From contig LT160592.1 of NCBI GenBank assembly GCA_900049755.1, positions 471,836 to 535,835 on the forward strand: a stretch of DNA of 64,000 nucleotides, written 5' to 3'. Both the position numbers and the translations under genes were made by a program. Below are positions 1 through 8,398 of the stretch, piece by piece; position 1 is the stretch's first letter, and each line of letters opens with the position of its first letter. The notes under the pieces are model-generated. The model was given only the letters and a program-made list of their open reading frames with translations, searched no databases and had not been told where the DNA came from. The stretch comes from Corynebacterium provencense. Lineage in GTDB: Bacteria; Actinomycetota; Actinomycetes; Mycobacteriales; Mycobacteriaceae.

Positions 1-35
1 GCGACCTTTCATGGAACTTAATATATCTGACCATA

Positions 36-1349
36 CTATTCAGAGGCGGAAAGAGTGACCTTGATCTCGTGACTGCCTTGTCCCTGTGAATCCGTGACCG
101 TGAGAGTCACCTCGTCCCCGACCTTGTGGGACCGGATCGCGGCGATGAGACTCACTCCGCTGTCGACCACCCTGTCGTCCACACGGGTGACCACGTCGCC
201 GGACTTCAGACCCGCCTTCTCCGCAGGTCCGCCGGGAGTGACGTCGGCGATGGAGGCACCGGTGCCGGTCGTCTCCCTGGTGTCGACCTGCGCGCCGATC
301 ATCGGGTGGGTGGCCTTGCCGTTGTCGATGAGCTGCTGTGCGGTGTCCATCGCCTGATCAGCGGGAATGGCGAAGCCGAGGCCGATGGAGCCAGACTCTC
401 CCTGGGAACCTCCCAGAGTCGCGATGACCGAGGGAATACCCACCAGTTGGCCGTCGAGGTTGACGAGGGCACCACCGGAGTTGCCCGGGTTGATCGCGGC
501 GTCCGTCTGGATGGCGTCGATGAGGGAGGCCTCACCCCCGGACTCTCCACCGGCCTGGACCGGACGGTCTTTGGCGGAGACGATGCCGGAGGTGACAGTC
601 GACGACAGGCCCAGCGGCGAGCCGACCGCCACGACCGACTGTCCGACCTGGAGCGAATCCGGGTCACCGACCGTGATCGGGGTGAGGTCCGAAGCTCCCT
701 CAGCCTTGATCACGGCGATGTCGGTCTGCGGATCAGTGGCCACCACGGTCGCCGGGAACTGCTTGCCGTCGTTCGTGGCCACGGTGATCTGGGAACGCCC
801 GGAGTCCGATCCGGAAACCACATGGTTGTTCGTGAGAATGAGACCGTCCGAGCTGATCACCGACCCGGACCCCTCCGCGCCGCTCTGACCGCTGAGTACC
901 TGGATCGACACCACACTGGGCAGGACCTTCTGCGCGACAGCCTCGACCGTGCCCTCCGCCGGGGCAGCGGACGCCTGCTGCCGGTCTCCGATGACCGTGG
1001 TGCTGAAAGCCGGGGAGGCGGAGCTGCCTGAATCTGTTCCCCGGACAACCAGTCCGGTCGTCAGACCGGACACGAGTCCGACCGCCACGACCATGCCGAC
1101 CACCGATGCGGTGGAGAACCGCCGAGGTCCACGGGTGGAAGCTGTCGTCTGAGGGTCCGCGGACCCGGGTTGGCCCTTCTGGTCCGGCTGCCCGGGGTGA
1201 CCGGGCCCTGCGGCCTGCCCCTCGGGACCTGACGGATACCCGGGAAGACCCGGATACCCCTGCTGAGCCGGATAGGGAGACTGTCCGGGGAGAGGACGCT
1301 GACCCCACCCGTCATTGTTCCGGTTGTCGTCACCACTGCTGCCCGTCAT
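36..1349 (-). CDS. htrA: HtrA/DegP-like membrane-anchored serine protease with PDZ domain
   Basis: 437 aa. Residues 1-75 are a Gly/Pro/Gln-rich cytoplasmic tail and one membrane segment lies at about 82-103. A trypsin-like domain follows with a complete triad visible: His176 in LTNNHVV, Asp210 in TDIAVIK and Ser291 in PGNSGGAL. A C-terminal PDZ domain spans about 345-430 (AEKAGLKSGDVVTRV). The protease domain is therefore outside the membrane and likely handles misfolded or signalling envelope proteins, as in mycobacterial PepD. The start has a GGAGG ribosome site (AACGGAGGCCCTG then ATG). It lies downstream of a response regulator on the same strand, as in the mprA-mprB-pepD arrangement, but the kinase gene normally between them is absent. 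Confidence 0.93.
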   Translation of the reverse strand: MTGSSGDDNRNNDGWGQRPLPGQSPYPAQQGYPGLPGYPSGPEGQAAGPGHPGQPDQKGQPGSADPQTTASTRGPRRFSTASVVGMVVAVGLVSGLTTGLVVRGTDSGSSASPAFSTTVIGDRQQASAAPAEGTVEAVAQKVLPSVVSIQVLSGQSGAEGSGSVISSDGLILTNNHVVSGSDSGRSQITVATNDGKQFPATVVATDPQTDIAVIKAEGASDLTPITVGDPDSLQVGQSVVAVGSPLGLSSTVTSGIVSAKDRPVQAGGESGGEASLIDAIQTDAAINPGNSGGALVNLDGQLVGIPSVIATLGGSQGESGSIGLGFAIPADQAMDTAQQLIDNGKATHPMIGAQVDTRETTGTGASIADVTPGGPAEKAGLKSGDVVTRVDDRVVDSGVSLIAAIRSHKVGDEVTLTVTDSQGQGSHEIKVTLSASE

Positions 1350-1727
1350 CAGGGCCTCCGTTCATCGTTGTCATGTCAGGGCCGGACCGTAGGGCACTTC
1401 CGGCCTGTCCTGTACAAGGACCGCCGCCCCGGTGGGGATGCCCTTACCGCCGTACAGGACCAATACTCACCCCTTGAACTGTGCCCTGTCTGCACCGAAG
1501 CTTCAAGAACCCGGTGAAACCACGGAGAAGTCGACAGGAGGAACCTCCGGGGACTGTCTGTGTCTCCTGCGGTGACCCCGCCCCCGATGCGGGTCCTGCA
1601 GAGCAGATTCTGCGGTTCCACGGTCCCCCCGACCGGACGTGGCCGGCACAGGCCGGCACAGGCCGGCACAGCAGAACAGGTCGCGGTGTCGCACGACATG
1701 CCGAGCGTGGGTGCACCCGGAAACCTG
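1350..1727. other. Gene-free gap where a sensor kinase would be expected
   Basis: 378 bp with no coding sequence I can support on either strand. It holds a three-copy decamer repeat (1641-1670) and a short inverted repeat, CCTGTAC near 1408 and GTACAGG near 1453, upstream of htrA. In related actinobacteria a histidine kinase gene of more than 1 kb occupies this slot between the response regulator and the HtrA gene. Nothing resembling kinase H, N or G boxes is visible here. Confidence 0.5.
1641..1670. repeat. Three perfect tandem copies of a 10-bp unit
   Basis: GGCCGGCACA is repeated three times without mismatch between the response-regulator stop and htrA. A related GC-rich decamer repeat occurs at 27778-27807. 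No function is assigned. Confidence 0.9.
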
Positions 1728-2432
1728 TCAGGGAGTGTTCTCACGCAGGGCGTATCCGACCCCGCGGACGGTGTGGATAAGACGGTCCTCTCCGTCGGCT
1801 TCGGTCTTGCGACGGAGGTAGCCGATGTACACCTCAAGCGCATTCCCCGAAGTAGGGAAATCGTAGCCCCAGACCTCTTCGAGAATTGTGTTACGGGAAA
1901 GTACTTTACGGGCGTTCCTCAGCAGCAGCTCGAGAAGTGCGAACTCAGTTCGCGTCAGACTGATCCGCCGGTCACCCCGGGTCACTTCCCGCGTCTCCGG
2001 ATTCAACGTCAGATCCTGGAAACTCAGCGGCTTCGATTCTTTCGCCGCGGCGGCAGCGGTACGCCGTGAACGACGGTACAGCGACCTCACCCTGGCCAGA
2101 AGCTCTTCCAGTGCAAAAGGCTTGGCGAGGTAGTCGTCGGCACCCGCATCGAGACCCGCCACCCGGTCGGCGACCTCCGCCTTCCGTGAGAGCAGGAGAA
2201 TGAGCACATCGCTGCCGCTGCCGCGGAGGTTACGGCAGATCTCCAGTCCGTCCACCCCCGGCAGTACGCCGTCCATGATCACCAGGTCAGGGTTCTCCTT
2301 GCGGATCGCGGTCAGTGCCTCTTCCCCGTCAGCAGCCTGGACCACGTCATAGCCGTTGAAGGTGAGCGACTGCCGGAGTGTGTCCCGCACGGTACGGTCC
2401 TCGTCGACAACAAGTATTTTCATAATGCCCAT
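1728..2432 (-). CDS. mprA: OmpR/PhoB-family response regulator (MprA/CgtR2-like), apparently without its kinase
   Basis: 234 aa. An N-terminal receiver domain (about 4-118) shows the acidic pair in [10 protein letters not shown], the phospho-acceptor Asp in VIMDGVLPG and the conserved Lys in LAKPF. A C-terminal winged helix (about 135-232) ends with [11 protein letters not shown] and [10 protein letters not shown]. The length is normal for the family. An in-frame ATG three codons downstream (2423) gives the usual MKILVVD start and is equally possible. Family members control envelope-stress genes including the adjacent HtrA protease. The sensor kinase that normally follows is not in the window, so it may be an orphan or the locus may be misassembled. 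Confidence 0.93.
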   Translation of the reverse strand: MGIMKILVVDEDRTVRDTLRQSLTFNGYDVVQAADGEEALTAIRKENPDLVIMDGVLPGVDGLEICRNLRGSGSDVLILLLSRKAEVADRVAGLDAGADDYLAKPFALEELLARVRSLYRRSRRTAAAAAKESKPLSFQDLTLNPETREVTRGDRRISLTRTEFALLELLLRNARKVLSRNTILEEVWGYDFPTSGNALEVYIGYLRRKTEADGEDRLIHTVRGVGYALRENTP

Positions 2433-2562
2433 TGTGCACCACTACCGTCCGAAGCTCCTCCCCCGGTGACTTATTTTCAGGGAATCGACAGGATTGTCGT
2501 GCGCTATCGCACCGTCATCGCTGGTAATTAGGAGAATTTCCGCAACGTAAATTATCTGGCGG

Positions 2563-2614
2563 TAAAAAGACATCACCGCCGGAACCCGCTAAACGGGGTT
2601 CCGACGGTGATGTC
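2563..2614 (-). terminator. Rho-independent terminator after rpmF
   Basis: A strong hairpin: GACATCACCG (2569-2578) pairs with CGGTGATGTC (2605-2614). An inner 8-bp arm, CGGAACCC, pairs with GGGTTCCG after one mismatch. On the minus strand the stem is followed by TTTTTACC. Orientation and the T run fit termination of rpmE2-rpmF transcription. Confidence 0.85.
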
Positions 2615-2650
2615 CGGGCACTTCCGGCTGATTTCGCCGGAAGCAGCAGA

Positions 2651-2818
2651 CTAGTCGAGGTCGACGAGTCCGAGCTGTGCGGCCTTGACGAGCCGACGCG
2701 GAATCTGGACCTCGCGACCCTGAATCCTCACGCTCTGCAGAGCGGTGTTGTCCGCCTTCCACTGCGAACGACGCGCGTGGGTGTTCGCACGGGACATGCG
2801 ACGCTTCGGAACTGCCAT
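2651..2818 (-). CDS. rpmF: 50S ribosomal protein L32
   Basis: 55 aa, beginning [20 protein letters not shown] and ending [13 protein letters not shown]. The N-terminal MAVPKRRxSRxxTxxRRS signature of L32 is intact. The protein has no cysteine, so it is the zinc-free form. It sits 15 bp downstream of the L31 type B gene on the same strand and is followed by a clear terminator, so the two genes form a short operon. L32 is a component of the large ribosomal subunit near the peptidyl-transferase region. Confidence 0.95.
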   Translation of the reverse strand: MAVPKRRMSRANTHARRSQWKADNTALQSVRIQGREVQIPRRLVKAAQLGLVDLD

Positions 2819-2833
2819 TGTTCTCTACCTCCC

Positions 2834-3103
2834 CTACGCGTTCTTCTTGGACGGACGGACACGGGTGCCGAAACGGCGCTGGAACTTCTCGACCCGGCCG
2901 GCGGTGTCCATGACACGCTGGGCACCGGTCCAGAACGGGTGCGACTCGCTGGTGACGTCGACGACGATCAGCGGGTACTCGTTTCCGTCCTCCCATTCGA
3001 CCTTACGGTCGGATGTGACGGTCGAACGCGTCAGGAACTGATGTCCCGTACTCGCGTCCTTGAAGACCACCGGATGGTAGTCAGGGTGGATATCGCTCTT
3101 CAT
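2834..3103 (-). CDS. rpmE2: 50S ribosomal protein L31 type B (cysteine-free)
   Basis: 89 aa, starting [16 protein letters not shown], preceded by GAGGGATTGAGA as ribosome site; a longer frame upstream adds only eight non-homologous residues. The characteristic type B segments are present ([31 protein letters not shown]). The CxxC zinc ribbon of type A L31 is absent. Type B paralogues usually replace the zinc form under zinc limitation in actinobacteria. Grouping with other cysteine-free ribosomal proteins (L32, L33, S14, S18) supports that idea, although I see no Zur operator. Confidence 0.95.
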   Translation of the reverse strand: MKSDIHPDYHPVVFKDASTGHQFLTRSTVTSDRKVEWEDGNEYPLIVVDVTSESHPFWTGAQRVMDTAGRVEKFQRRFGTRVRPSKKNA

Positions 3104-3497
3104 TCTCAATCCCTCAGGGTCGGGCACCAGGTCGGTCCCGCGGGCCGGCCGGCACAGTACGCTGGGAACTGTGGTCCGGAGGGCCGTAGGTCGTGCCTGG
3201 GTCGGGTTTGGAGTGTGGGCCCTCCACTACGCGTGGAGGCAGCACGGACAACCACCCTAACCCGAGTCCCCCCGCCCAGGGAAATCGCCTGTCACCGCAT
3301 GACGTGACCACCTGCGATTATGTACGTACGCCGGCGTGGGGTAAAGTACCGCACCGCTGTTGTCTAAGTAAACGTCATCGCCCGAACCGCCATGTCCGCA
3401 CAGCGTCCCGGCCGTCCCGCTTCCTGTCTAGTCGCGGGCATCTTTCCCGCCGGTGTGACGCACGGATCTGAGGAGCGGGCGGAAGGAGAAAATACCC
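3104..3497. other. Divergent intergenic region between two ribosomal gene groups
   Basis: 394 bp with no convincing gene. It should hold promoters for rpmE2-rpmF (leftward) and rpmB-rpsR (rightward). A small hairpin CTCCAC-tacgc-GTGGAG lies near 3228-3240. TAAAGT near 3343 and the palindrome GTACGTAC near 3325 are possible promoter elements for the rightward group. I looked for an AT-rich Zur box of the TGAAAATnATTTTCA type and found none. Confidence 0.5.
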
Positions 3498-3734
3498 ATG
3501 TCGGCATATTGCCAGGTCACGGGTCGGAAGCCGGGGTTCGGCAAGTCCGTCTCGCACTCGCACCGCCGCACGAACCGTCGCTGGAACCCGAACATCCAGC
3601 GTCGCTCGTTCTACCTGCCCTCTGAGGGACGGACCGTCACCCTGAACGTCTCCACCAAGGGCCTCAAGACCATCGACCGGGACGGCATCGAGTCTGTCGT
3701 CGCCAAGATCCGCGCTCGTGGGGAGAAGATCTAA
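3498..3734 (+). CDS. rpmB: 50S ribosomal protein L28
   Basis: 78 aa, starting [20 protein letters not shown] and containing the L28 signatures [12 protein letters not shown] and [15 protein letters not shown]. There is only one cysteine, so the paired zinc ligands of the C+ form are missing. It matches the short actinobacterial rpmB2-type paralogue. AGGAG lies about 10 nt before ATG. It is the first gene of a four-gene rightward operon and its stop overlaps the rpmG start (TAATG). Confidence 0.95.
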   Translation: MSAYCQVTGRKPGFGKSVSHSHRRTNRRWNPNIQRRSFYLPSEGRTVTLNVSTKGLKTIDRDGIESVVAKIRARGEKI

Positions 3735-3898
3735 TGGCACGTAACGACATCCGCCCCATCATCAAGCTGAAGTCCACCGCGGGCACCGGTTACACCTATG
3801 TGACCCGCAAGAACAAGCGGAACAACCCCGACCGGATCACCCTGAAGAAGTTCGATCCGATCGCTCGCAAGCACGTCGAGTTCCGCGAGGAGCGTTAA
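3734..3898 (+). CDS. rpmG: 50S ribosomal protein L33
   Basis: 54 aa, [20 protein letters not shown] through [10 protein letters not shown]. It has the L33 motifs [17 protein letters not shown] and [14 protein letters not shown]. It contains no cysteine, so it is the zinc-independent form. Translation is probably coupled to rpmB through the one-base overlap of TAA and ATG. It is a large-subunit protein near the E site. Confidence 0.96.
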   Translation: MARNDIRPIIKLKSTAGTGYTYVTRKNKRNNPDRITLKKFDPIARKHVEFREER

Positions 3899-3901
3899 TC
3901 C

Positions 3902-4207
3902 ATGGCGAAAAAGTCAAAGATCGCGAAGAACGAGCAGCGCAAGGAGATCGTCGCGCGCTACGCAGAGCGTCGCAACGAGCTCAAGGCCATCATCAAGAAC
4001 CCGAACTCCTCCGACCAGGAGCGCACGGACGCACAGTTCGAACTGAACCGTCAGCCGCGCGACGCTTCCCCGGTCCGCGTCCGTAACCGTGACGCCGCCG
4101 ACGGTCGCCCCCGCGGATACCTCCGCAAGTTCGGCCTGTCCCGCGTCCGCGTCCGCGAAATGGCTCACCGCGGTGAGCTCCCGGGCGTCCGTAAGTCCAG
4201 CTGGTAA
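3902..4207 (+). CDS. rpsN: 30S ribosomal protein S14, long zinc-free form
   Basis: 101 aa, the length of the cysteine-free S14 class rather than the 61-aa zinc form. It starts [20 protein letters not shown] and ends with the conserved [20 protein letters not shown] and LPGVRKSSW. No CxxC is present. It begins 3 bp after the rpmG stop. S14 belongs to the 30S head; the long form substitutes for the zinc form when zinc is scarce in other actinobacteria. Confidence 0.96.
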   Translation: MAKKSKIAKNEQRKEIVARYAERRNELKAIIKNPNSSDQERTDAQFELNRQPRDASPVRVRNRDAADGRPRGYLRKFGLSRVRVREMAHRGELPGVRKSSW

Positions 4208-4222
4208 AGGGGAGCCCACATC

Positions 4223-4471
4223 ATGAAGCGCACCAATCACAAGAAGGCGCGGATCGAGCAGTCCCGCCGCCCGAAGAAGAATCCGCTCAAGGCCGAGGGC
4301 ATCGAGACCGTCGACTACAAGGATTACGCCCTGCTGCGGAAGTTCATTTCCGACCGTGGGAAGATCCGTGGCCGTCGCGTCACCGGTCTGACCCCCCAGC
4401 AGCAGCGTCAGGTCGCCACAGCGATCAAGAACGCACGGGAGATGGCTCTTCTCCCGTTCCACAGCCGCTGA
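4223..4471 (+). CDS. rpsR: 30S ribosomal protein S18
   Basis: 82 aa with the S18 core [36 protein letters not shown] and [10 protein letters not shown]. No cysteine is present. It is the last gene of the rpmB-rpmG-rpsN-rpsR operon, 15 bp after rpsN, with GGGGAG as ribosome site. Positions 4328-4454 of this gene recur exactly at 6650-6776 inside an unrelated carrier gene. A possible terminator follows at 4593-4630. Confidence 0.96.
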   Translation: MKRTNHKKARIEQSRRPKKNPLKAEGIETVDYKDYALLRKFISDRGKIRGRRVTGLTPQQQRQVATAIKNAREMALLPFHSR

Positions 4472-4592
4472 TCCGCCGCAGTGCACCCCCGGCTCCGCGT
4501 CGGGAGCGCACCGTCACGGTGACTTCAGCAGCACCGTGGTCCGTACAGACCCGGACCACAGCTCTCCTCTGACAGAGCGTTTACACAGACAC

Positions 4593-4630
4593 CTGAACCC
4601 CGCCCCGGCCGTCCCCGGAGCGGGGTTCAG
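4593..4630 (+). terminator. Hairpin downstream of rpsR
   Basis: Perfect 11-bp arms CTGAACCCCGC (4593-4603) and GCGGGGTTCAG (4620-4630) with a 16-nt GC-rich loop, followed by TCATTT rather than a full T run. It lies about 120 bp after the rpsR stop and fits a terminator for the ribosomal operon. Confidence 0.65.
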
Positions 4631-4814
4631 TCATTTCCCGGCGTCACCTGCGATCCCCGTCGCCCACGGTGACGTCTCGGCCGACAGCTGCCGGACCAGC
4701 CGGTTCCTGCCCGTCCCCGGCTGTCCCCTCGCCTCCCCTCCCCACCACCCCCTCAGGTACCGTTGGGGAACAGAAACACCCTCCGAGATAATCGACGAAA
4801 GGCCTCACGTCCTC

Positions 4815-5501
4815 ATGTCCAACCCATACGGTCCTCCCGACAACCCGTTCGACGGTGAGGACCGCACCGCCGGCCGCGACAACACAGGATCCCAACTGCC
4901 TTCCTACGGCGACTACGCCGGCGGAGGGCCGGCCGCGGGGCCCGGTGACGGTTTCGCGCCGGCCGGTGGCGGAGCGGTACTCGCCGGAGGAATGTACGCC
5001 GGCGCCGGCAAGCGGCTGGGCGCCTACCTCATCGACAGTGTGCTGCTGGGAGTGGTGGGGGTGATCCTGCTGTACATCTTCGCCTCCCAGGATATTTCGG
5101 AGTACTCCGACCAGCTCACGGCATGGGCGGACGCCGGCAGCCCCGAAGGTGACACCCCCACCATGAAGCTGGCCGGAGTGCTCACCGCCTCCCTGATCAC
5201 ACTGGTGCTCTGGTACATCTACCGTGTGGTCTCGGAGGTCCGCTGGGGTCAGACACTGGGCAAGAAGCTGCTGGGAATCCGGGTGGTTGACGCCGACGGG
5301 CAGCTGGTCCGGGCCAAGGCGTCCTTCCTGAGGAATTCCTGGTACATCGTTGTCTTTCTGCTGGTCACCTTCGTCGGTCTCATCGGTCAGATCGTGTCCC
5401 TGATCCTGATGGCCATCCTCGGTTTCACCATCGCCCGCAGCTCGCAGGGGCAGCACACCTTCGACCAGTGGGCCAGGACCTACGTCGTCAACGTGCACTG
5501 A
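4815..5501 (+). CDS. RDD-family membrane protein (first of a tandem pair)
   Basis: 228 aa from ATG at 4815, with GAAAGG about 12 nt upstream; the open frame runs further upstream but lacks RDD features there. An N-terminal Gly/Pro/Asp-rich stretch of about 60 residues precedes an RDD domain that begins AGKRLGAYLIDSVLLG. The domain has three or four hydrophobic segments and the conserved TLGKKLLGIRVVD and FLRNSWY motifs. RDD proteins are poorly characterised membrane proteins, some linked to Na+/H+ antiport. The next gene encodes a shorter paralogue, so the pair probably arose by tandem duplication. Confidence 0.85.
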   Translation: MSNPYGPPDNPFDGEDRTAGRDNTGSQLPSYGDYAGGGPAAGPGDGFAPAGGGAVLAGGMYAGAGKRLGAYLIDSVLLGVVGVILLYIFASQDISEYSDQLTAWADAGSPEGDTPTMKLAGVLTASLITLVLWYIYRVVSEVRWGQTLGKKLLGIRVVDADGQLVRAKASFLRNSWYIVVFLLVTFVGLIGQIVSLILMAILGFTIARSSQGQHTFDQWARTYVVNVH

Positions 5502-5546
5502 CCGTTCTCCGGTAGACCGCACCCCACCACTCAGTCAGGAGTCACC

Positions 5547-6095
5547 GTGTCCTACCCGTACCCCCCGATGCCGCCGGCAGGTTACCCCGTCGTATCCCCG
5601 TACCCCGGACCGGGCGCGCGGCTTGCCGCGTACGTGATCGACTCACTCGTCGTCGGCTTCCTGGGTGCGGTGGTCGGTTTCTTCCTCGTCCGTGACGACG
5701 TCGTCCGTTGGTTCGACGAAATTGAGGCGTGGAACCCCGAGACTTCTCCTGCACCGGAGCCGGACATGTCCGACCTGTACATTCTCAGCGCCGTCACACT
5801 GCTGATCTGGTTCGCCTACCGGATCATCATGGAGACTTCCCGGGGGCAGACGCTCGGCAAAATGGCCCTGAAGATGAAGGTCGTCGACTTTGACGGCAGG
5901 ACTCCGGACTTCGGGGCTTCCTTCCTGAGGAACAGCTGGTATCTCGTCAACTTTCTCGCGGGAACCGTTCCTCTGCTCGGTACCCTGGTCAGCTTCGGCA
6001 TCTACATCGCCCTGGGGACCACCATCTCACGCAGCCCGTACAACCAGTCCTTCGCTGACAGGTGGGGTAAGACTTACGTGGTCAGCACACGATGA
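5547..6095 (+). CDS. RDD-family membrane protein (second of a tandem pair)
   Basis: 182 aa, starting at GTG 5547 with AGGAG upstream (CAGTCAGGAGTCACC). It has a short Pro/Tyr-rich N-terminus, then an RDD domain: GARLAAYVIDSLVVGFLG, TLGKMALKMKVVD and FLRNSWYLVNFL. The layout matches the upstream protein, including the acidic extracellular loop between the first two membrane segments, but with a shorter tail. It lies 45 bp behind its paralogue and is probably co-transcribed. Confidence 0.85.
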   Translation: MSYPYPPMPPAGYPVVSPYPGPGARLAAYVIDSLVVGFLGAVVGFFLVRDDVVRWFDEIEAWNPETSPAPEPDMSDLYILSAVTLLIWFAYRIIMETSRGQTLGKMALKMKVVDFDGRTPDFGASFLRNSWYLVNFLAGTVPLLGTLVSFGIYIALGTTISRSPYNQSFADRWGKTYVVSTR

Positions 6096-6182
6096 CAGTC
6101 ACTGTGCAGTCAGCTCTGGCGGTGGGCCGGACGGCGACAGAGGTCGCGGGGGCGGATTCCCGGCAGGATTCTCACCGGGCGC

Positions 6183-7143
6183 ATGCTTGACGTTCTCAGC
6201 GGATTCCTGGTCGTCATCACCGTCATCGCCGTCGGTTTCGTTGTCGGACGTCAGCAGCTTCTCGGCCCGAACGCCGTCTACGCGCTCAACATGTTCGTCT
6301 TCTGGCTGGCCACCCCGGCACTGCTGGTCAACTTCCTCGCCACCGCCGATCTCGCCGACGTTTTCGGGGAGAACCTCGCCGTCGTGGTCCTCAGCTCGGT
6401 TCTCGCCGGTGCAGTGGGATTCTTCGGCGCGCACTTTCTGGCACGACGTGATGTCCCCGACAGTCTCGTCACACTGCTCGCCTGCTCGTACTGCAACGGT
6501 TCCAATCTCGGCGTCCCCCTGGTCACCCACGTTCTGGGGGATCCCACCGCGTCACTTCCGGTGATCATCTTCCAGACGGCTGTCTACGGTCCGGCGGTTG
6601 TCCTCATGCTCGACGTCTCCACCCGGAGAAGACGGCGCCGAGAAGACGGGCCCTGCTGCGGAAGTTCATTTCCGACCGTGGGAAGATCCGTGGCCGTCGC
6701 GTCACCGGTCTGACCCCCCAGCAGCAGCGTCAGGTCGCCACAGCGATCAAGAACGCACGGGAGATGGCTCTTCTCCGGTCGCCGAGCCGGTGGCGACCCT
6801 GGCCGGCGCTGCCGTCCCTGTGGCTCTCGTCGCCTTCGGAATGTCCATGGCCCAGGTCAGGGTGCTCGGACCGTCCAGTCCCGGCCGAAGTGTATGGGCC
6901 GCCGCGGTGGTGAAGACGGTCGTCCACCCTGCCCTCGCCTGGGTACTGGCCCGGGTGCTCTTCGACGCCGACGGCCCTGCCCTGCTCGCTTTCGTGGTGG
7001 TGGCGGCCCTGCCCACCGCACAGAATGTGTTCACCTACGCCCAACGGTTCGGGACGAACACCGTCTTGGCCAGGGACGCCGGAGTGGTCAGTACCCTGCT
7101 CTCCGTGCCTTCGGTCACGGTCATCGCCCTGCTGCTGGGGTAA
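6183..7143 (+). pseudogene. AEC (auxin efflux carrier) family permease, interrupted by an rpsR fragment
   Basis: The first part (6183 to about 6650) reads as the N-terminal half of an AEC carrier: MLDVLSGFLVVITVIAVGF, LNMFVFWLATPALLVNFLA and [12 protein letters not shown]. The C-terminal part (from about 6777, another frame) reads [30 protein letters not shown] and TAQNVFTYAQRFG, also typical AEC sequence. Between them lies 127 bp identical to rpsR 4328-4454, out of frame with both halves. The normal central membrane segments are missing and the frame is broken, so no full-length carrier can be made as written. An intact family member has roughly 300 residues. Real recombination or an assembly chimera are both possible. 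Confidence 0.8.
6650..6776 (+). repeat. Exact 127-bp duplicate of part of rpsR
   Basis: Bases 6650-6776 equal 4328-4454 without a mismatch (offset 2322). Identity ends abruptly at both sides: 6649 is G against C, 6777 is G against C. The copy has no start codon or stop of rpsR and lies in the same orientation as the parent, inside the AEC carrier gene. Confidence 0.97.
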
Positions 7144-7167
7144 TTGGGGACGGCCTCCGGCGGCAGG

Positions 7168-8385
7168 TCAGCGCCAGAGCAGCAGGGCGTCACCCTGTCC
7201 TCCGCCGCCGCACAGAGACACTGCCGCCCTCCCCGTTCCGCGGCGCAGAAGTTCATGCGCTGCAGTGACGACCAGCCGTGCCCCGGACGCCCCGATCGGG
7301 TGGCCCAGAGAGAGCCCTCCACCGTGGATGTTGGTACTGTCCAGGGGGTAGTCCAGGTCCCTGAGGGACTGGACCACCACGGCGGCGAAGGCCTCGTTGA
7401 TCTCCAGGAAGTCGAGGTCGTCGACTGTCCATCCTGCCCTGGTCAAAGCTGACGTGACCGCCTGTGAGGGCTGGGAGTGCAGGAACGTGTCCGGCCCTGC
7501 TGTCTCCCCGTAGGCACCCAGTGCCGCCAGAACCGGCAGTCCGAGCTCTTCCGCGTGCGCGCGGGTGGTCAGCACGAGTGCGGCGGCTCCGTCGGAGATC
7601 TGCGAGGAGGACGCCGCAGTGACCGTGCCGTCGGCACGGAACGCAGGGCGCAGTCCGGCGAGTCCTTCCTCCGTGGTTCCGGGTCTTATCCCCTCGTCGG
7701 TGTCGACGCTGACTGTCGTCCGCCGGGAGGTGACCTCCACGGGGACGATCTCGTCGGCGAAGATTCCGTCAGCCCGCGCAGCCTCCGCCCGCTGATGTGA
7801 CAGCGCGGCGACGTGGTCCTGCTCCTCCCGGGTGATTCCCCGGGTCGCATTGCCCTCCTCCGTCTCCAGACCCATGGCTGTACCGTGCACCGGATCGGTC
7901 AGTCCGTCCCGCTCCAGGGCGTCCTGGAGTGCAAGGGAGCCGAACTTCACCCCGGCGCGGACACCGGCGGCGACGTGGGGCGCACCCGACATGGACTCCT
8001 GTCCACCAGCCACGACAATGCGGGCGTCCCCGACCCGCAGCATGCGGGAGGCGGAGATCACGGCGTCCAGTCCCGACAGGCACACCTTGTTGACTGTGAC
8101 GGCAGGGGTCTGCATCGGCAGTCCGGCGGCAACGGCCGCCTGTCTGGCTGGGTTCTGGCCCGCACCTGCCTGGACGACCTGGCCCATGAACACGTAGTCG
8201 ATGTCACCGCCGTCGAGACCTGCCCTGTGAAGCGCCCCGACGATGGCGGCGGCTCCGAGATCGACGGCGGACTTCGTCGCCAGTGCACCGAGGATCTTCC
8301 CCTGCGCGGTCCGGGCTGCCCCGACTATGACGATGTCATCCGGCGCCGGGGTGGGTACGCGGTTCTGGGCGGGGTTGGAGCTCAT
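7168..8385 (-). CDS. Acetyl-CoA acetyltransferase (thiolase)
   Basis: 405 aa. Catalytic residues are visible: nucleophilic Cys in VNKVCLSGLDAV, His in GHPIGASGAR and the second Cys in SLCGGGGQGDA. NEAFA is also present. It belongs to the thiolase II type that joins or cleaves acetoacetyl-CoA. It lies last in the minus-strand catabolic cluster, so the expected role is splitting acetoacetyl-CoA produced from leucine-type degradation. A gap of about 270 bp separates it from the acyl-CoA ligase, and phased repeats lie just upstream of its start, so it may have its own promoter. The ATG is preceded by ACGAGG. Confidence 0.93.
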   Translation of the reverse strand: MSSNPAQNRVPTPAPDDIVIVGAARTAQGKILGALATKSAVDLGAAAIVGALHRAGLDGGDIDYVFMGQVVQAGAGQNPARQAAVAAGLPMQTPAVTVNKVCLSGLDAVISASRMLRVGDARIVVAGGQESMSGAPHVAAGVRAGVKFGSLALQDALERDGLTDPVHGTAMGLETEEGNATRGITREEQDHVAALSHQRAEAARADGIFADEIVPVEVTSRRTTVSVDTDEGIRPGTTEEGLAGLRPAFRADGTVTAASSSQISDGAAALVLTTRAHAEELGLPVLAALGAYGETAGPDTFLHSQPSQAVTSALTRAGWTVDDLDFLEINEAFAAVVVQSLRDLDYPLDSTNIHGGGLSLGHPIGASGARLVVTAAHELLRRGTGRAAVSLCGGGGQGDALLLWR

Positions 8386-8398
8386 GTCGGTTCCTCGT

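Noticed and set aside
126..1031. Long open frame on the plus strand opposite htrA
   Set aside because: It is the complement of the HtrA gene; high GC keeps antisense frames open, and the translation is Arg/Gly/Asp-rich with no motifs.
3104..3497. Zur operator upstream of the zinc-free ribosomal genes
   Set aside because: Expected from the gene content, but no AT-rich palindrome of the right type is visible.
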